From the NCBI GenBank assembly GCA_009869945.1, contig WIXG01000533.1, forward strand, positions 1 through 42,588: DNA of 42,588 bases, read 5' to 3'. Made by a program: the position numbers and the translations under genes. Position 1 is the stretch's first letter, and every line of letters starts with the position of its first letter. This stretch comes from Mesaphorura yosii. Its lineage: Eukaryota > Arthropoda > Collembola > Poduromorpha > Tullbergiidae. Positions 9,484 to 19,934 of the stretch are shown here, in pieces. The notes under the pieces were generated by a model that worked only from the letters and a program-made list of their open reading frames with translations, was not told the DNA's origin and ran no database searches.

Positions 9484-11255
9484 ATGGAGGAGATTCCCGT
9501 TAAAACCGAGCCTGGGACCGGAGGCGAGAAACGACCTTGCAAGTAAGGATTTTAAAGACATTTTTGTATGCTTGCCTTGAAAGACTCCTGCCAATGGACA
9601 TCATTCAATAGATTCAATTCAATTCAAGTTTTATTATCTTGCCTTCGTCAATAATTATATTTGCTGCAAACATCTGCTTACTGCTTGTTTCCAGGATCTT
9701 GTACCCAGTACTCAAGATTGATGGCAAATACCATTACAGGTGCTGTGTCTGTCCCAAAGTGTTTCATCAGCTCTCAAATCTGAAGGCTCACTTGCGCATT
9801 CACTCGGGCGAGCGGCCATTCAAGTGCCACAAGTGTCAGCGCCCATTTGTACAGCGAGCTCATCTGCTGAAGCATCTGCCAACTCATTCAGGTTCCTCCT
9901 CCCATCTTTCTAGCCCAAAACTGGCCTTCGAAACTGGTTAATTTTTAATCAACAATTTCAGACGATAAGGCGCTGGCTTGCTCATTGTGCGGAAAGAAAT
10001 TTTCAAAGGTGACCGCTTTGACCAGTCACCGTCGGCTTCATACTGCGGAAAACAATCACGGTGAGACAAAGGCATGCCGTAGTGCAAAATGACGTGTACA
10101 AACAGGATGTTTAATCTTTTGTTCACAGCGTGCAACACGTGTGGTGCTAAATTTCTGCAACTGACCCACTTGATAAATCACGAGCGTCGCATCCACAGAC
10201 GTATAATGGGGCGTTTCCAGTGCAACAACTGCAAGAAGGTGTATAAAACGAGAAGTTCATTGACTGGACATTGCAAGAAAAACGCTGAATGTCGCGCACG
10301 CTGGGAGCAGGACCTGCCTAAGGTCGCAGCTGTCCAGCCCTTAACTATGAAGACGGAGCCAGTTGAGAAAGCAGGAACTCCGGCAGGAAATGAATTTGAG
10401 AGACACACAGAAGAAAAGGCAGAAGCAGGAATATCAGCAGGGTTATTCGCAGGAACAGGAATGATGGGAATAGTATCAATATCGGAATTGCTTGGGCATC
10501 CAAAACCTGAGCCCGTGTCCGTTCTTGATACGCATTTCGACCCTGAGTTTGCACCACCACCTGATTGCATGCTGCCAGATATTGAACCAAATTTCATTCC
10601 ACAGGAGCCGAAACAAGAGCTTGGGTATTCAAGCACTGGCAACTCTGGCGCTGGCTATTCTGGCCTCGGACACAAGATCCAGTATTCGTATCCAAGCTAC
10701 AATGACTGCAATGCAGGGTCAGAGGCCTCTTATGTATATGCAAAGTCTGCCGCGCACGTCTCGTACGAGCACCGTTTTGGGCATCAAGTCGCTGTTGCTG
10801 GCTCCAGTCACAGCCACGGACCCAGTCACGACCACGGTCAGGGTCATGACCTTGGCCACAGCGGCCACTACTACGTGGAACCGTCGACTTCATACGAAGC
10901 ACATGGTTATCATCATAAACAGATGCAGTATCTGAAGCAGACACTGCTGGGCGAAGCCCCGCCGCACGGATACTACTTTAACAACTGGAATTATGAGTAT
11001 GCGCATGGACACCCACCGCCACCTTTCGCGGCCGTGGCTTCACTTCAGTATCACCATCATTATCATCAGCACCAGCAGCAACAGCAACATAATCAGGATC
11101 AGGGCCAACATCTGCAGGATCAACATCAGCAGGCTCAACAGCAGCAGCAGCAAGTCTTTTACGAAAACGGTCTTCCATACTATCAGGATTTGTGGTACAA
11201 CACTCACCGTGACCCGAATAGGGATGGTGACAATGATAATCATGAAGCACAATAA
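9484..11255 (+). CDS. C2H2 zinc-finger transcription factor, five fingers
   Basis: Four exons (9484-9542, 9695-9891, 9962-10060, 10129-11255) join in phase to 493 residues. The fingers start at [32 protein letters not shown] and CNNCKKVY; the last is a C2HC variant ending [14 protein letters not shown]-like linker (HSGERPFKC) joins fingers one and two, which is typical of sequence-specific DNA binding. The short N-terminal exon contains VKTEP, a possible sumoylation motif, and another (MKTEP) follows the fingers. The large C-terminal region is low-complexity: acidic/Pro segments, a Tyr/Ser/Gly-rich block, His-Gly repeats ([20 protein letters not shown]) and then His/Gln-rich runs, as in many activation domains. 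Expected role: nuclear transcription regulator; no orthologue is recognised. AATAAA lies at 11,513, overlapping the tail of the convergent neighbour. Confidence 0.85.
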
Positions 11256-11485
11256 GTAATTAACACTTCATGCTTTACATTCAAAACGTTGTTGTAAAAA
11301 AAAAACCTGTCCTGTGTAGTGACAGACAAAATAGGCTAGAAATCTTTTATTTCATCGGTTAGACTATGCTTAAACTTGCACATCGCACGTGCAGTAGAAT
11401 TAGAAATAGTTTGTGTTAGCAATTATGAAAGCTCCTAGGTTTAGCACACAAAAATTGCGAAAGTGGGCAAGCAAGAGTAACATAT

Positions 11486-11518
11486 TTTATTATAAATGTG
11501 ATTTAGATTGTAAATAAA
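11486..11518. terminator. Overlapping poly(A) signals of two convergent genes
   Basis: The plus-strand AATAAA at 11,513-11,518 serves the zinc-finger gene, and the minus-strand AATAAA at 11,486-11,491 serves the secreted-protein gene. Since the signals lie past each other, the two transcripts must overlap tail to tail. Confidence 0.6.
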
Positions 11519-11538
11519 TTTATGTACTTGTGCCTATC

Positions 11539-12360
11539 TCAGTTCTCATCTGAGGCGAAGTTGCTATCTCTTGTGCCATGTCCAGATGAAATACGTTCGT
11601 CAGCATCTTCTGCAACGAAAGAGACATTTTGAGGCGTCAGCCACTGAATTGTATCGTGCAGTCGTATAAGTACAGCAATGAACTACGAACCGTATGACTT
11701 GGAGTTACGTTGAAGGGCAGGAAAATATGCCAAACCGTCCACACCATCATAGTTCAATGTCTCACGGCGATATTCGGCCAGACTGAGTCCGTTGACTTCG
11801 ACGACCGGCACAAATTCATCTACAATCAGGTCGTCTGCGATTGCAGAGGCTCGATCCAGTGCTTCCTGTTCACGATTCAACTCCTCGTGAGTTGTCCTAG
11901 TGTATATATGAAAGACGACGTCGGGATCTGGACAGGACACAAAGACCAAATTGATGATTCAATTCGTGAGGCCCCAGGCCCGATACTTGTCCTGAGGAGT
12001 GACTAGGCTAAATTATTTATTTAAGACTAACCAATTGATAGATCCTCTTCCATGTGAAGCGGATTGTGATCTTTGTCCGTGCCATGCTCCTTTACCGCAA
12101 TCCTCATGTTCAGGAGGTGACGAGCAGGTGGTCCATCTTCAATTCCGGCCACCACTGGGTCGCTATTCTCATCGGTGACTGCATCCGCCTTCTTTTCATT
12201 CGGACGCCCTGCAATTCAGTCAACCAGAGCAGAATCAAATCATTTATTAGCTTTCGTAAAAAATTCTGCTACCTCCCGTAATTTTATTACCGTAAACAAA
12301 ACTGTAGACAAGAACAACAAAAACTAGAAAACCACCCAGATAGCGAATGTTGTGCAGCAT
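11539..12360 (-). CDS. Small secreted acidic protein, unrecognised
   Basis: Four exons (12291-12360, 12032-12208, 11691-11927, 11539-11609) join in phase to 184 residues. The first exon is a clean signal peptide (basic start, then LGGFLVFVVLVYSFVYG), so secretion is expected. The mature part is rich in Asp and Glu, with HNPLHMEEDLSIDPDVVF followed by HIYTRTTHEEL. That last segment faintly recalls the N-terminal strand of secreted lipases (the FxLYTR type), but there is no GxSxG nucleophile motif, so no enzyme is assigned. The donor of exon three (GGTTCG) is weak; reading through it instead ends the protein at GS. The tail overlaps the convergent zinc-finger gene. Confidence 0.7.
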
Positions 12361-12410
12361 CTTTATAAATATTTATCTTATTAATCTCAAAAACTGTCAA
12401 AAATACAAGC

Positions 12411-13048
12411 AAATTTTCGGGTAACCCTAAAATGAAGAAAAATTGTCAGAACTCAGAAGTCAGAAATTTTTGCCGAATTTGAAGAAATGTTCCACCGGAG
12501 TTCTTGACACCTGTGGCCAAAATTCCAGTCGGTAGCATGTCATGGCTAGAATTCCAATACAGAAGACGGAATTGGTCTTTATGAGTGGAAACGCGATGAT
12601 TTAGAGAGGGGGGGGTGGCCAGCATAGTGAGCCGACTCAGAAGTTTCCCAAAGCTGGTAACAATTTATGAACGCCGAAAAATGATTTCTATAAACTATAA
12701 GCCATTCACGCCACCAGGATTTGTGGTTGAGTAAAAAAAATCGAGGGTCAGACTTCACCCGTCTCTGGGACCCGGGAAATTCAAATTTTCGAGTCGGTCT
12801 CAACGGATTTTTTTCTATGGACTAAGGCCTATTAATAACAAAAATAAAAAATTTGGCCCAAAGACAGCCCTTAGTGCATACCGCCCTTTCTTCAAATTCT
12901 GCAAAATCTGGCTTCTGAGTTCTGACATTTCTTCAAATTCGGCAAAATTTCTGAATTCTGAGTTCTGACTTCTTCAAATTCGGCAAAAATTTCTGAATTC
13001 TGAGTTCTGACAAATTTTTCTTCACTTTAGGTAAACCCCAAATTTTCG
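12411..13048. mobile_element. Foldback/MITE-like element with about 78-base inverted arms
   Basis: The left arm (12,411-12,488) is an imperfect reverse complement of the right outer arm (about 12,970-13,048). Both carry AAATTTTCGG-like ends, a GTAACCC/GGTTTAC block, AGAAAAATTGTCAGAACTCA and a GCCGAATTTGAAG block. No transposase frame lies between the arms, so the element would be non-autonomous. I see no convincing target-site duplication. Such arms would form a strong hairpin if transcribed. Confidence 0.7.
12888..13018. repeat. Three tandem units of about 43 bases within the right arm
   Basis: The unit CTTCAAATTCGGCAAAATTT followed by CTGAATTCTGAGTTCTGAC recurs about three times (from about 12,888, 12,930 and 12,972), each slightly diverged. 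The left arm has a single complementary copy, so the element is asymmetric. Confidence 0.7.
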
Positions 13049-14181
13049 ATATGAATTAAGTTTTTAGGAGAACTCTGAAGTACGATGTATAAGCTGTGAG
13101 TTCTATCGAGTCTATACACGCGAGTGGAAGGGGCAAGCTGAGGCAAAGTGAAGCTCCACGAAGGCCAGCAGCACGCCTTGCCTGCCTCCCGTTGCCGTAT
13201 ACGGACATGGCAGGATCACGTCAATGTAAAATTCTGGGAATGATATGCGGAAAGAAGGCGTGCTTGCGAATATTGAATTCAATACTTATTCAGCATTGTT
13301 CGGTTCCATTCGCCTGCCCTGCTTATGACCAAAATTATTTATTACCCGTGAGGCTCGCATCATCGCAATGCGCAACGCTCAATAAAGACATTTTCAATTC
13401 CTTTCGGGCAGAAAAGCGAATGAGACAACTTCTTAATGGTTTGCATGTCAATTGCGACGAGTCAAGTCTCAAGTGTGCGATGAGACTCTTATATCTGCTA
13501 CATAGGTGAATACAAACCGAATTGGCAAAGTTAATTACCTAAAAGTGAAAAAGAAATCATTAGCGCACCAAACAAAATATTGACTTTGCAAAACTTTTAA
13601 TTATTCAGCACAATCATTCATTCGATAACTATATTGTAGTCGCACCAGACATTATCATTGATATACATAACCTCTGCAGCCAAGCTTTTTTAAATTTACA
13701 GCATAACCTATTTATTTTAATAACCATACACAACTTTACCACACTTTATGATGATCTTTATGAGCTGCAACGTGATAACTGGGAAAGGGCTACTGCACAT
13801 GTCCACACTTCAGTAAAAATTACATTTCCACGTATTCACTCGGACTTTCAATTCGACTGAAATTAACGAATTCACCCTCAAATGCTAAAAATATTCCAAT
13901 CGGTCAAAAGAGGAAGCGCGGAAGATCAACAAAGGCCAAATCTGCGTTAACGAGGGACCGAGTGATATATGGCTTTATATGTTATATTATTATTAAATTA
14001 TGTGAAATAATTTTAAAGTTATGACCAGTATGTTATGTCCGATCATGTAAGAATGTTTGGTTTAAAAATTTATGGTAAATAAATATCTAGTTTGGCAAAG
14101 GCACTATAATGTTATGGAGTACTGAGTTGGGGAAATTAATTGAAAAAGTTTGGTAAAGTCATTAAAAGTAGGGTGCCTTAA
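13049..14181. other. AT-rich intergenic, no gene supported
   Basis: A plus-strand frame (13,096-13,509) has an ordinary length for chance, no motif and no splice context. The rest is AT-rich and holds the presumed 3' flank of the ionotropic receptor gene. Confidence 0.5.
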
Positions 14182-15965
14182 TTACAAGCTAAAGTTAAAG
14201 ACGCACTCACCATTCAAGGACACTACTTTTCGTCCACCACGACCAGAGCGACCCACGCACCTTTTGATCCAATGAACCAGCAGCTCCAGTACAAACACCA
14301 CAATAATTGATGTAAGCAGATACGCGCCCAAGCATATGATCGGCGAGATTTCCTCGTAGCTGATTATCCGCAGGTACCGCCGTGGTAATGTCTGGCTGGG
14401 CGAGAGAAAGTGCTTCATTTCGTAGTAGTCGGGGAAGCCCCACAACTTTCTCCAGTATTCAAGAGCGCGCCAGAAATTGAAGATGCCAGACTCCATCAGC
14501 TTTTGAGAGTACTCGCGCATTTCATCAGCCAACCATCCTTCGAAATAGGCCCAAACAAGAGAATCAGACTGGAGAGGCTCCCACAGCATAAGGCAGGCCG
14601 AGCTGGGGTTCATCAATTGGAGATAGTGAAGGACTACTGAGCCATAGCTCCTGTCCACAATAAGCGCCAGATTTGGTTCTAATGTATCCAAGTGTATGCT
14701 GGTCCAATCCGTCTCCACCCTAAATGCAGGTTTACAATGTTACATCAACTTTTAATCAGTGCTTTCCTGCCTTTCCCTTGACTTACATCCGGAACTTGAA
14801 GCTAGCTTCCATGAGTTCTTTGGTTGACATGTACGTTGGAGTTGGTTCACTCAGGGGGGGGGCTGTTGAATGCCCGTTCCCTCAGCATGACTTGATAAAA
14901 CCGGCCAAATATCATTCCAACCAGAAGACTTCCAACGTAAAACTTGATCTTACGAACGGAAATCTCGACCTTCAGTCCCGACTTGTTGATTTGAACACAG
15001 CAGAGGAGCATGATCACGACACAACAGATGGACCCGTAGAACCAAGTCAGCGTGTCAAATATATTTAGCCAATCTCGGCCGGCCCCATGCACGTCCTGCT
15101 TTCGTTGATCACAGTAGAGAACGTAGTGAGATTCCTTGTGAGTCAGCAGATGCGCCTGTCGTCCTCCCCGGGGCGAGTCTAACAACCAGAGTTTAGCTTC
15201 CGGAATTATGATGGAGTTGGTGAATTGAGAGCCCGAGATCGATCCATTGAATGCGACCACGGTGGAGGTGGCCATTTTAAAACCAGTGCGGTCCAGCGCT
15301 TTGTAAGCGCTGTCAGCGAGCGGAGTGAAACCCGGTATGTGGACACTTCGACCATGAAATTGTCGGCCAACTACGGTGTATTGTTGTATAACATTACTGT
15401 CCATTACGTTTTCATGTTGCTGCAGCACGAAGACCGATTTCTCACACAAGATGCAGATCCAATTTCTACTCAAGTTTCTATCCGTCGTTATTGTGAACTG
15501 GAATACCATCGGCAAGTTCAACCACAAGTAAGTTGGAGGAAGTTGAGTGCTTGCTTCTGAAAAAGTAGAAATGAGGATGAGAGCTGTTGATTTTGCATCT
15601 CGTATGGATATCTTCGCAGCTAGCCAGCTGATACCGTATTTGCTGTAATCCGGCTCCACGTGCAAGTGAATGTTGCAGAATCTCGATTCTATCGACGGAG
15701 ATGTCGATCTACCAGCGCCTCTATGCGCTTCATGCTGGATATCATACACGGTCCAGAGTTGGTAGCCTGCTTGGTTGGACTGCAGTATCTTTTCAGAGAG
15801 ATTAGGAGCTTGGAAATCGACCAGATGAAATGTACAGCCGGTGAGGTCGCCAAGATCCAAATTGATGGCTGTTATCGAATGCAGGGAGTGTGATATCAGT
15901 ACCAGGATTAGCAGGAATCGAGATGCTGCGGCCTGAAACGTTGGTTCCGCCATTGCTATTGTCAT
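14182..15965 (-). CDS. Divergent ionotropic receptor (IR family), one frame break
   Basis: Two exons (14787-15965 and 14182-14719) give about 571 residues once a single-base discrepancy is allowed for. A signal peptide (SRFLLILVLISHSLHSITA) opens the chain, followed by a bilobed extracellular region and a first membrane segment (LTWFYGSICCVVIMLLCCVQI). A second membrane segment (FYVGSLLVGMIFGRFYQVML), the S2 ligand-binding half and a last membrane segment (ISPIICLGAYLLTSIIVVFV) complete the iGluR-type M1-M2-M3 order. Divergent IRs are protostome chemosensory ligand-gated cation channels that lack the canonical glutamate contacts; that role is inferred. The frame breaks in a run of nine C at 14,854-14,862: with eight C the frame runs on into PLSEPTPTYMSTKELM and the donor at 14,786 has the right phase. 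A fourth segment or exon beyond 14,182 is possible, since a GGTGAG donor-like site occurs near the end. Confidence 0.8.
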
Positions 15966-17935
15966 TATGAACGTGTTTCTGCTTTGTCTTCTTCAGTAAT
16001 TAATGTGGAGTGAAAAATTCTGCCAGGTAGGAATTATACCGACAAGCAATACCAACCTATTCAAAGCAATCCTCGACTATTACAAGAATTACTTTCAGCT
16101 GCGTATGCGTGAATGCTCGGCAATCTAAATAAATGCTCGGACCAGCGTCTCACCTCCTGAAACCGAAACACGCAACTGGAAATATTCATTTCCTGTCGAT
16201 GGAATAGAGGACCTGAAACAGCATCAACAAATTGTAATAATCGGCAGCCGATTCGGCATTTCGAGTGCATGCGAGCAACAGGCTATACACACCGGGGTCA
16301 TGGGAAAGTTTTAAATGTCAAACGAAGCCTAGTTCGGACAGCGTGAGCGAATTAATAATTCATGTAACAAACTTTCCATTCCACAGCCCGTTGGTCAAAG
16401 TGACGATGAAAGAACCTAAGCGATTCGAAGACTATTATCGTATACAACAATAATAATCTGAAATTAGATTGTATGTATCGACGTTTTTCTGTCTCACCGC
16501 ACATTGAGTGGACTCAACCAACTCAATTATTTTCGGTCTCGGCGAATAATGGCAATGGATTAAGAAGTACCGAACTATCTAACCTAAACTACCAAGGAAG
16601 ATGATAAATGAATTCCTGCTTACGGATTGAGCTAAATAGAATATTGAAACGAAGATTAACCTAAACAACACATTTCCGATATTCTTGATTGCAGTTAAAA
16701 TTGCATTCTAGTAAGAGTTCATGCTTGGTAAGGATTCTTTCGACAAGGTCGCAAAGCCTCAAAATGTGAATCTTGGATCGGTCTGTTAATTTCCAGTCCA
16801 GCTTTATCCGGTCAAGAATGTGTGACAGGACTTCACAGACGACAGAATTTGCGTTCATCTTCATCATACATGATTGATAAGCTTTAGGTACGATTTCCTG
16901 CATTAAAATTAATGAAATAAATGCAGATTCAGCTCAACATGTTCCACTTTGAAAAACAAGACATCATAAATCAATAATAGTTGACATGTTATTATGGCTT
17001 CAGAAAGGAAACATAAAAATTAATGTCTTGACACCAAGGCCAATTTAAAATTGCAAAGAGGACGGAAGATTCTTTGCACAAGGCGCATAGTACAACATGC
17101 TCGACCTAGGCTCCAGTTCCGCGTTAACCTCCCCAAACTCGACTTGCAGTTTAACTGATACTCTTAAGATGTCAATGCAAAACAAATGGCACAGACTCAA
17201 GTTGGGCACATTCTCTGGGACCTGCAAGAAGCCACTCTTTGACAGGAGGCTGAAGAGTTAAGAAATATTCTTATTCAGTCTGGTCAATATTTAACTTCTA
17301 GTAATTATATACCGAACGCCGAACCTTTTGCTGCCGTACAAGCAGCCGCGTATACAGCTCGCAGTTTTAGGCGAGTTTTTTACTCGCACAAAATTTAAAA
17401 TGCGGCACTGCTTTGTCTGAAATGTTTGTGCGTACGAGCATAAGTCTAAACGATTGCGAGAGCCGACTCAATTCTGAAGAATTCACATGGAATTCACATT
17501 AATTTCCACTACACTATGGACATGGAATTTGATATTATTATATTTGACATTTTGCTCGCTTTTGCATTGCGGTGGAAATTTCCAATCTTCCACGACTGGC
17601 TTTACAGAAACTCATGCATTGATTGTATCTGTTTTATAACGGGTTAGAAAATGTTCCTTCACCCGACAAAGACGAGTCTCTTGAAGTGACCATATTGGCA
17701 ACGGGAAAAGTGATTTAAAGGGCCAACCTCAAATCTTGTCCCATAGATGCGTTTGTTACGCAAATGCCTCAAATTACAACGACACTGTACAGGATACGAC
17801 CCTGGCGCCAGGAATTGTAGTGCAGTTTCCAAAAATTATTGCATCACTACTTATAAATAGACATAAACTTCAACGGTTGGAAATGCGAAAAGTTTAATGT
17901 CAACTTATTAATGGTGTGGGCTAGGGCGGGCTGCG
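15966..17935. other. Intergenic with two weak exon candidates
   Basis: Two minus-strand frames might be exons of a decayed gene: about 17,048-17,223 (between an acceptor-like site and a stop, containing LRVSVKLQVEFGEVNAEL) and 16,661-16,909 (containing IHILRLCDLVERILTKHELL). Their helix pattern vaguely recalls arthropod gustatory receptors, but no membrane segments accompany them and the first ends in a stop. Nothing else is supported. Confidence 0.3.
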
Positions 17936-17998
17936 AATGGTGCTTTTGTGGGAAATGCCTGGAAACCTTACAAATCATGTTCTATGTTTTGCTGAGTA

Positions 17999-18356
17999 TT
18001 GTATAGCATCACTTTTGATGAGAAAATTCGCAACACATGCCTGGATCTCTGTGCGAAAGTTATTTGGCCACACTGCCAACACACCCTCCCCTCGCGAGAA
18101 GCCGTACAGCTGTCACATCTGCTCCAAGTCCTTCACCTGCAAAACGTATCGAAAGATCCACGTCGACGCACACAGCAACATCCGAAAGCACTCTTGCAAC
18201 ATTTGGGACAAGAAGTTCGCCACCTCGAAAGGAATGAAGGATCACCTGGTCAGGCACACGGGCGAAGACCACACAAATACGAGGCGTGTGCGAAAAGTCT
18301 CGCCACGTCCGACGATCTCCACAGTCACAATACGTCTCGGCTCCATGCTGCACTGA
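17999..18356 (+). pseudogene. Zinc-finger pseudogene fragment
   Basis: One intact C2H2 finger (REKPYSCHICSKSFTCKTY, with His pair, from 18,111) is followed by a second whose second cysteine is tryptophan (CNIWDKKF, 18,194-18,217). A third (YEACAKSLATSDDLHSHNT) is in another frame after a frameshift at about 18,268. Upstream, remnants of an earlier finger (CLDLCAKV, then FGHTANT) also lie in two frames. There is no intron, and the low number of disabling changes suggests recent decay of a gene or gene copy. Confidence 0.65.
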
Positions 18357-18630
18357 ATTCATAATTGGCAAATTGTTCAATTATTTTCGTGCTGATGTAA
18401 AAAAATGTTTTGTCGTATTGATTTTCATACTTTTTGTGGAGCGATTTTATTACTTGCGTGAGATTCACTACGATTAGGACAGAAACAAATGCACGAAACA
18501 AGGCAAGTCAGATCAGTCAGTGGCAGTTTGCAATTGCCGGATGATTATTTAGGCCTGAGTTCTTTGTGTGGCACGGGGCAAGGTTCGACCAAGATCAGGT
18601 TGGCCTGCAATTATTAAAAAAATGGGTCCC

Positions 18631-19389
18631 TTAAGGTCCCAAACACAGTCCAACCAAGAATTGAGATTCAAGAATTGCGTACCCAGGAATCCTTTTCTTA
18701 TGCTTCGCGTTCGCTGGCGGCGTCAATGGCGAGTCATTCTGGTTTTCAGTTTCCGGTGGCGGTGGGGTAAATGTGCACGGCTGGCCTCCGACCGGTGTAA
18801 ATTGAATTGTAGATGCCGTCGGAGATGTCGGGAAGATGAATCCACCCGTCGTCGGGCCGTGCTGCCGCTGCCCGGGATCTGTCCCCATCAAGAAATCCCC
18901 AGCCCCAGGCGCGCCATCAACTCCGCCTCCTTCTGCCTGAACTTCGTCACGCTTCGCAAACTCTATGACGCAGAAGAAGCAGCACAGACCCGCGATGATG
19001 ACTCCAACAACGCTGAATGTCACGTAGTAGACCCAACTCCAGGCGTTTGCGGCCCATTTGTTCCTCGCGATCTGGGCATCCTCCTCCTCTCGCCGCCGTT
19101 CGCGCTTCGCCTGCTCGGTCCTGAACTGCTCCTGCTGGCGTCTGTTCTCCTCATTCAGACGCCGTCTCTCTTCATTCCGCCGCTGTGCTTCACCTCCACG
19201 CTGACGAAGGCTCTCGTTGAGTAATCGCTGAATGTCGTCGAAAGAGGCGCCTTGCTGAGGTCCAGGTTCTGGCTGCGGGCCGGGGAAGGCCAACACCAAA
19301 CTGACTGAGGCTAGGATCAACACCAGCACCAGCACTTTAAGGCACCGGAACGAATTAAGCAGTGCGCAGCGTGGAGTTAAGGTCAGCAT
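18631..19389 (-). CDS. Orphan single-pass membrane protein with coiled coil
   Basis: A single 252-residue frame. It starts with a signal peptide (LKVLVLVLILASVSLVLA), then a Pro/Gln-rich spacer, a strongly charged Arg/Glu/Gln coiled-coil stretch (about 50-105, such as RNEERRRLNEENRRQQEQFR), one membrane segment (WVYYVTFSVVGVIIAGLCCFF) and a Gly/Pro/Thr-rich tail. If oriented as a type I protein, the coiled coil is outside the cell and the Pro-rich tail inside. A GTACGC donor-like site near the 3' end leaves open a spliced C-terminus. A minus-strand AATAAA is present at 18,445-18,450. It is divergently paired with the next gene, from which it is separated by roughly 0.4 kb. No family recognised. 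Confidence 0.65.
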   Translation of the reverse strand: MLTLTPRCALLNSFRCLKVLVLVLILASVSLVLAFPGPQPEPGPQQGASFDDIQRLLNESLRQRGGEAQRRNEERRRLNEENRRQQEQFRTEQAKRERRREEEDAQIARNKWAANAWSWVYYVTFSVVGVIIAGLCCFFCVIEFAKRDEVQAEGGGVDGAPGAGDFLMGTDPGQRQHGPTTGGFIFPTSPTASTIQFTPVGGQPCTFTPPPPETENQNDSPLTPPANAKHKKRIPGYAILESQFLVGLCLGP

Positions 19390-19934
19390 TGTGTAAATTG
19401 CAAGTTACTGTACAAATCACGTTAGATTCATGTCATTGTGATATTGCACACAAAAATTCGCCCATGCCTAGTCCAGGTCTAGGGCTCAATTCGAAAAAAC
19501 TTCCAAAATTCCGGCCTCCGTCCAGTTACGAGTACACTAAAACTGAAACACGTGCGAATGTTTTCTGGCCGCGCGTAGGTGGTGTGTTTCCTTGGAAAAC
19601 GTCACTCTCCGCGCGGCTCAGCTAACATTCACTTTTGTGACTCCTTAACGAAAAGTCGCTTTCGCAATACTTTGAAAACACCGGAAAAATTCGCATATTA
19701 ATTGTTAAGTTCTGCAATCAAAACGGTCATTATTTACTCGCATTAATTCACGCGTTGATTTCTCTTTGCAATACGCAACGCAATACGAACCGCATTTCAC
19801 CGGCTTCTTGAGAGGTAAGTCGACTTACTTCTCAAGATCTTGCTTCGGCTGTACTTGACGTTACTTGTGTGGATTGCTAATTGCTTGATTTCTTAATTTT
19901 AGCAGGTGTACTTTTGAGTTTTGATAACCACATC

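Noticed and set aside
13096..13509. 137-codon plus-strand open frame
   Set aside because: It opens with a non-ATG codon, has no motif, and sits in repeat-flanked AT-rich DNA.
16661..17223. Possible gustatory-receptor exons on the minus strand
   Set aside because: Only a vague helical pattern is visible; there are no membrane segments, and the upstream exon ends in a stop before any usable donor.
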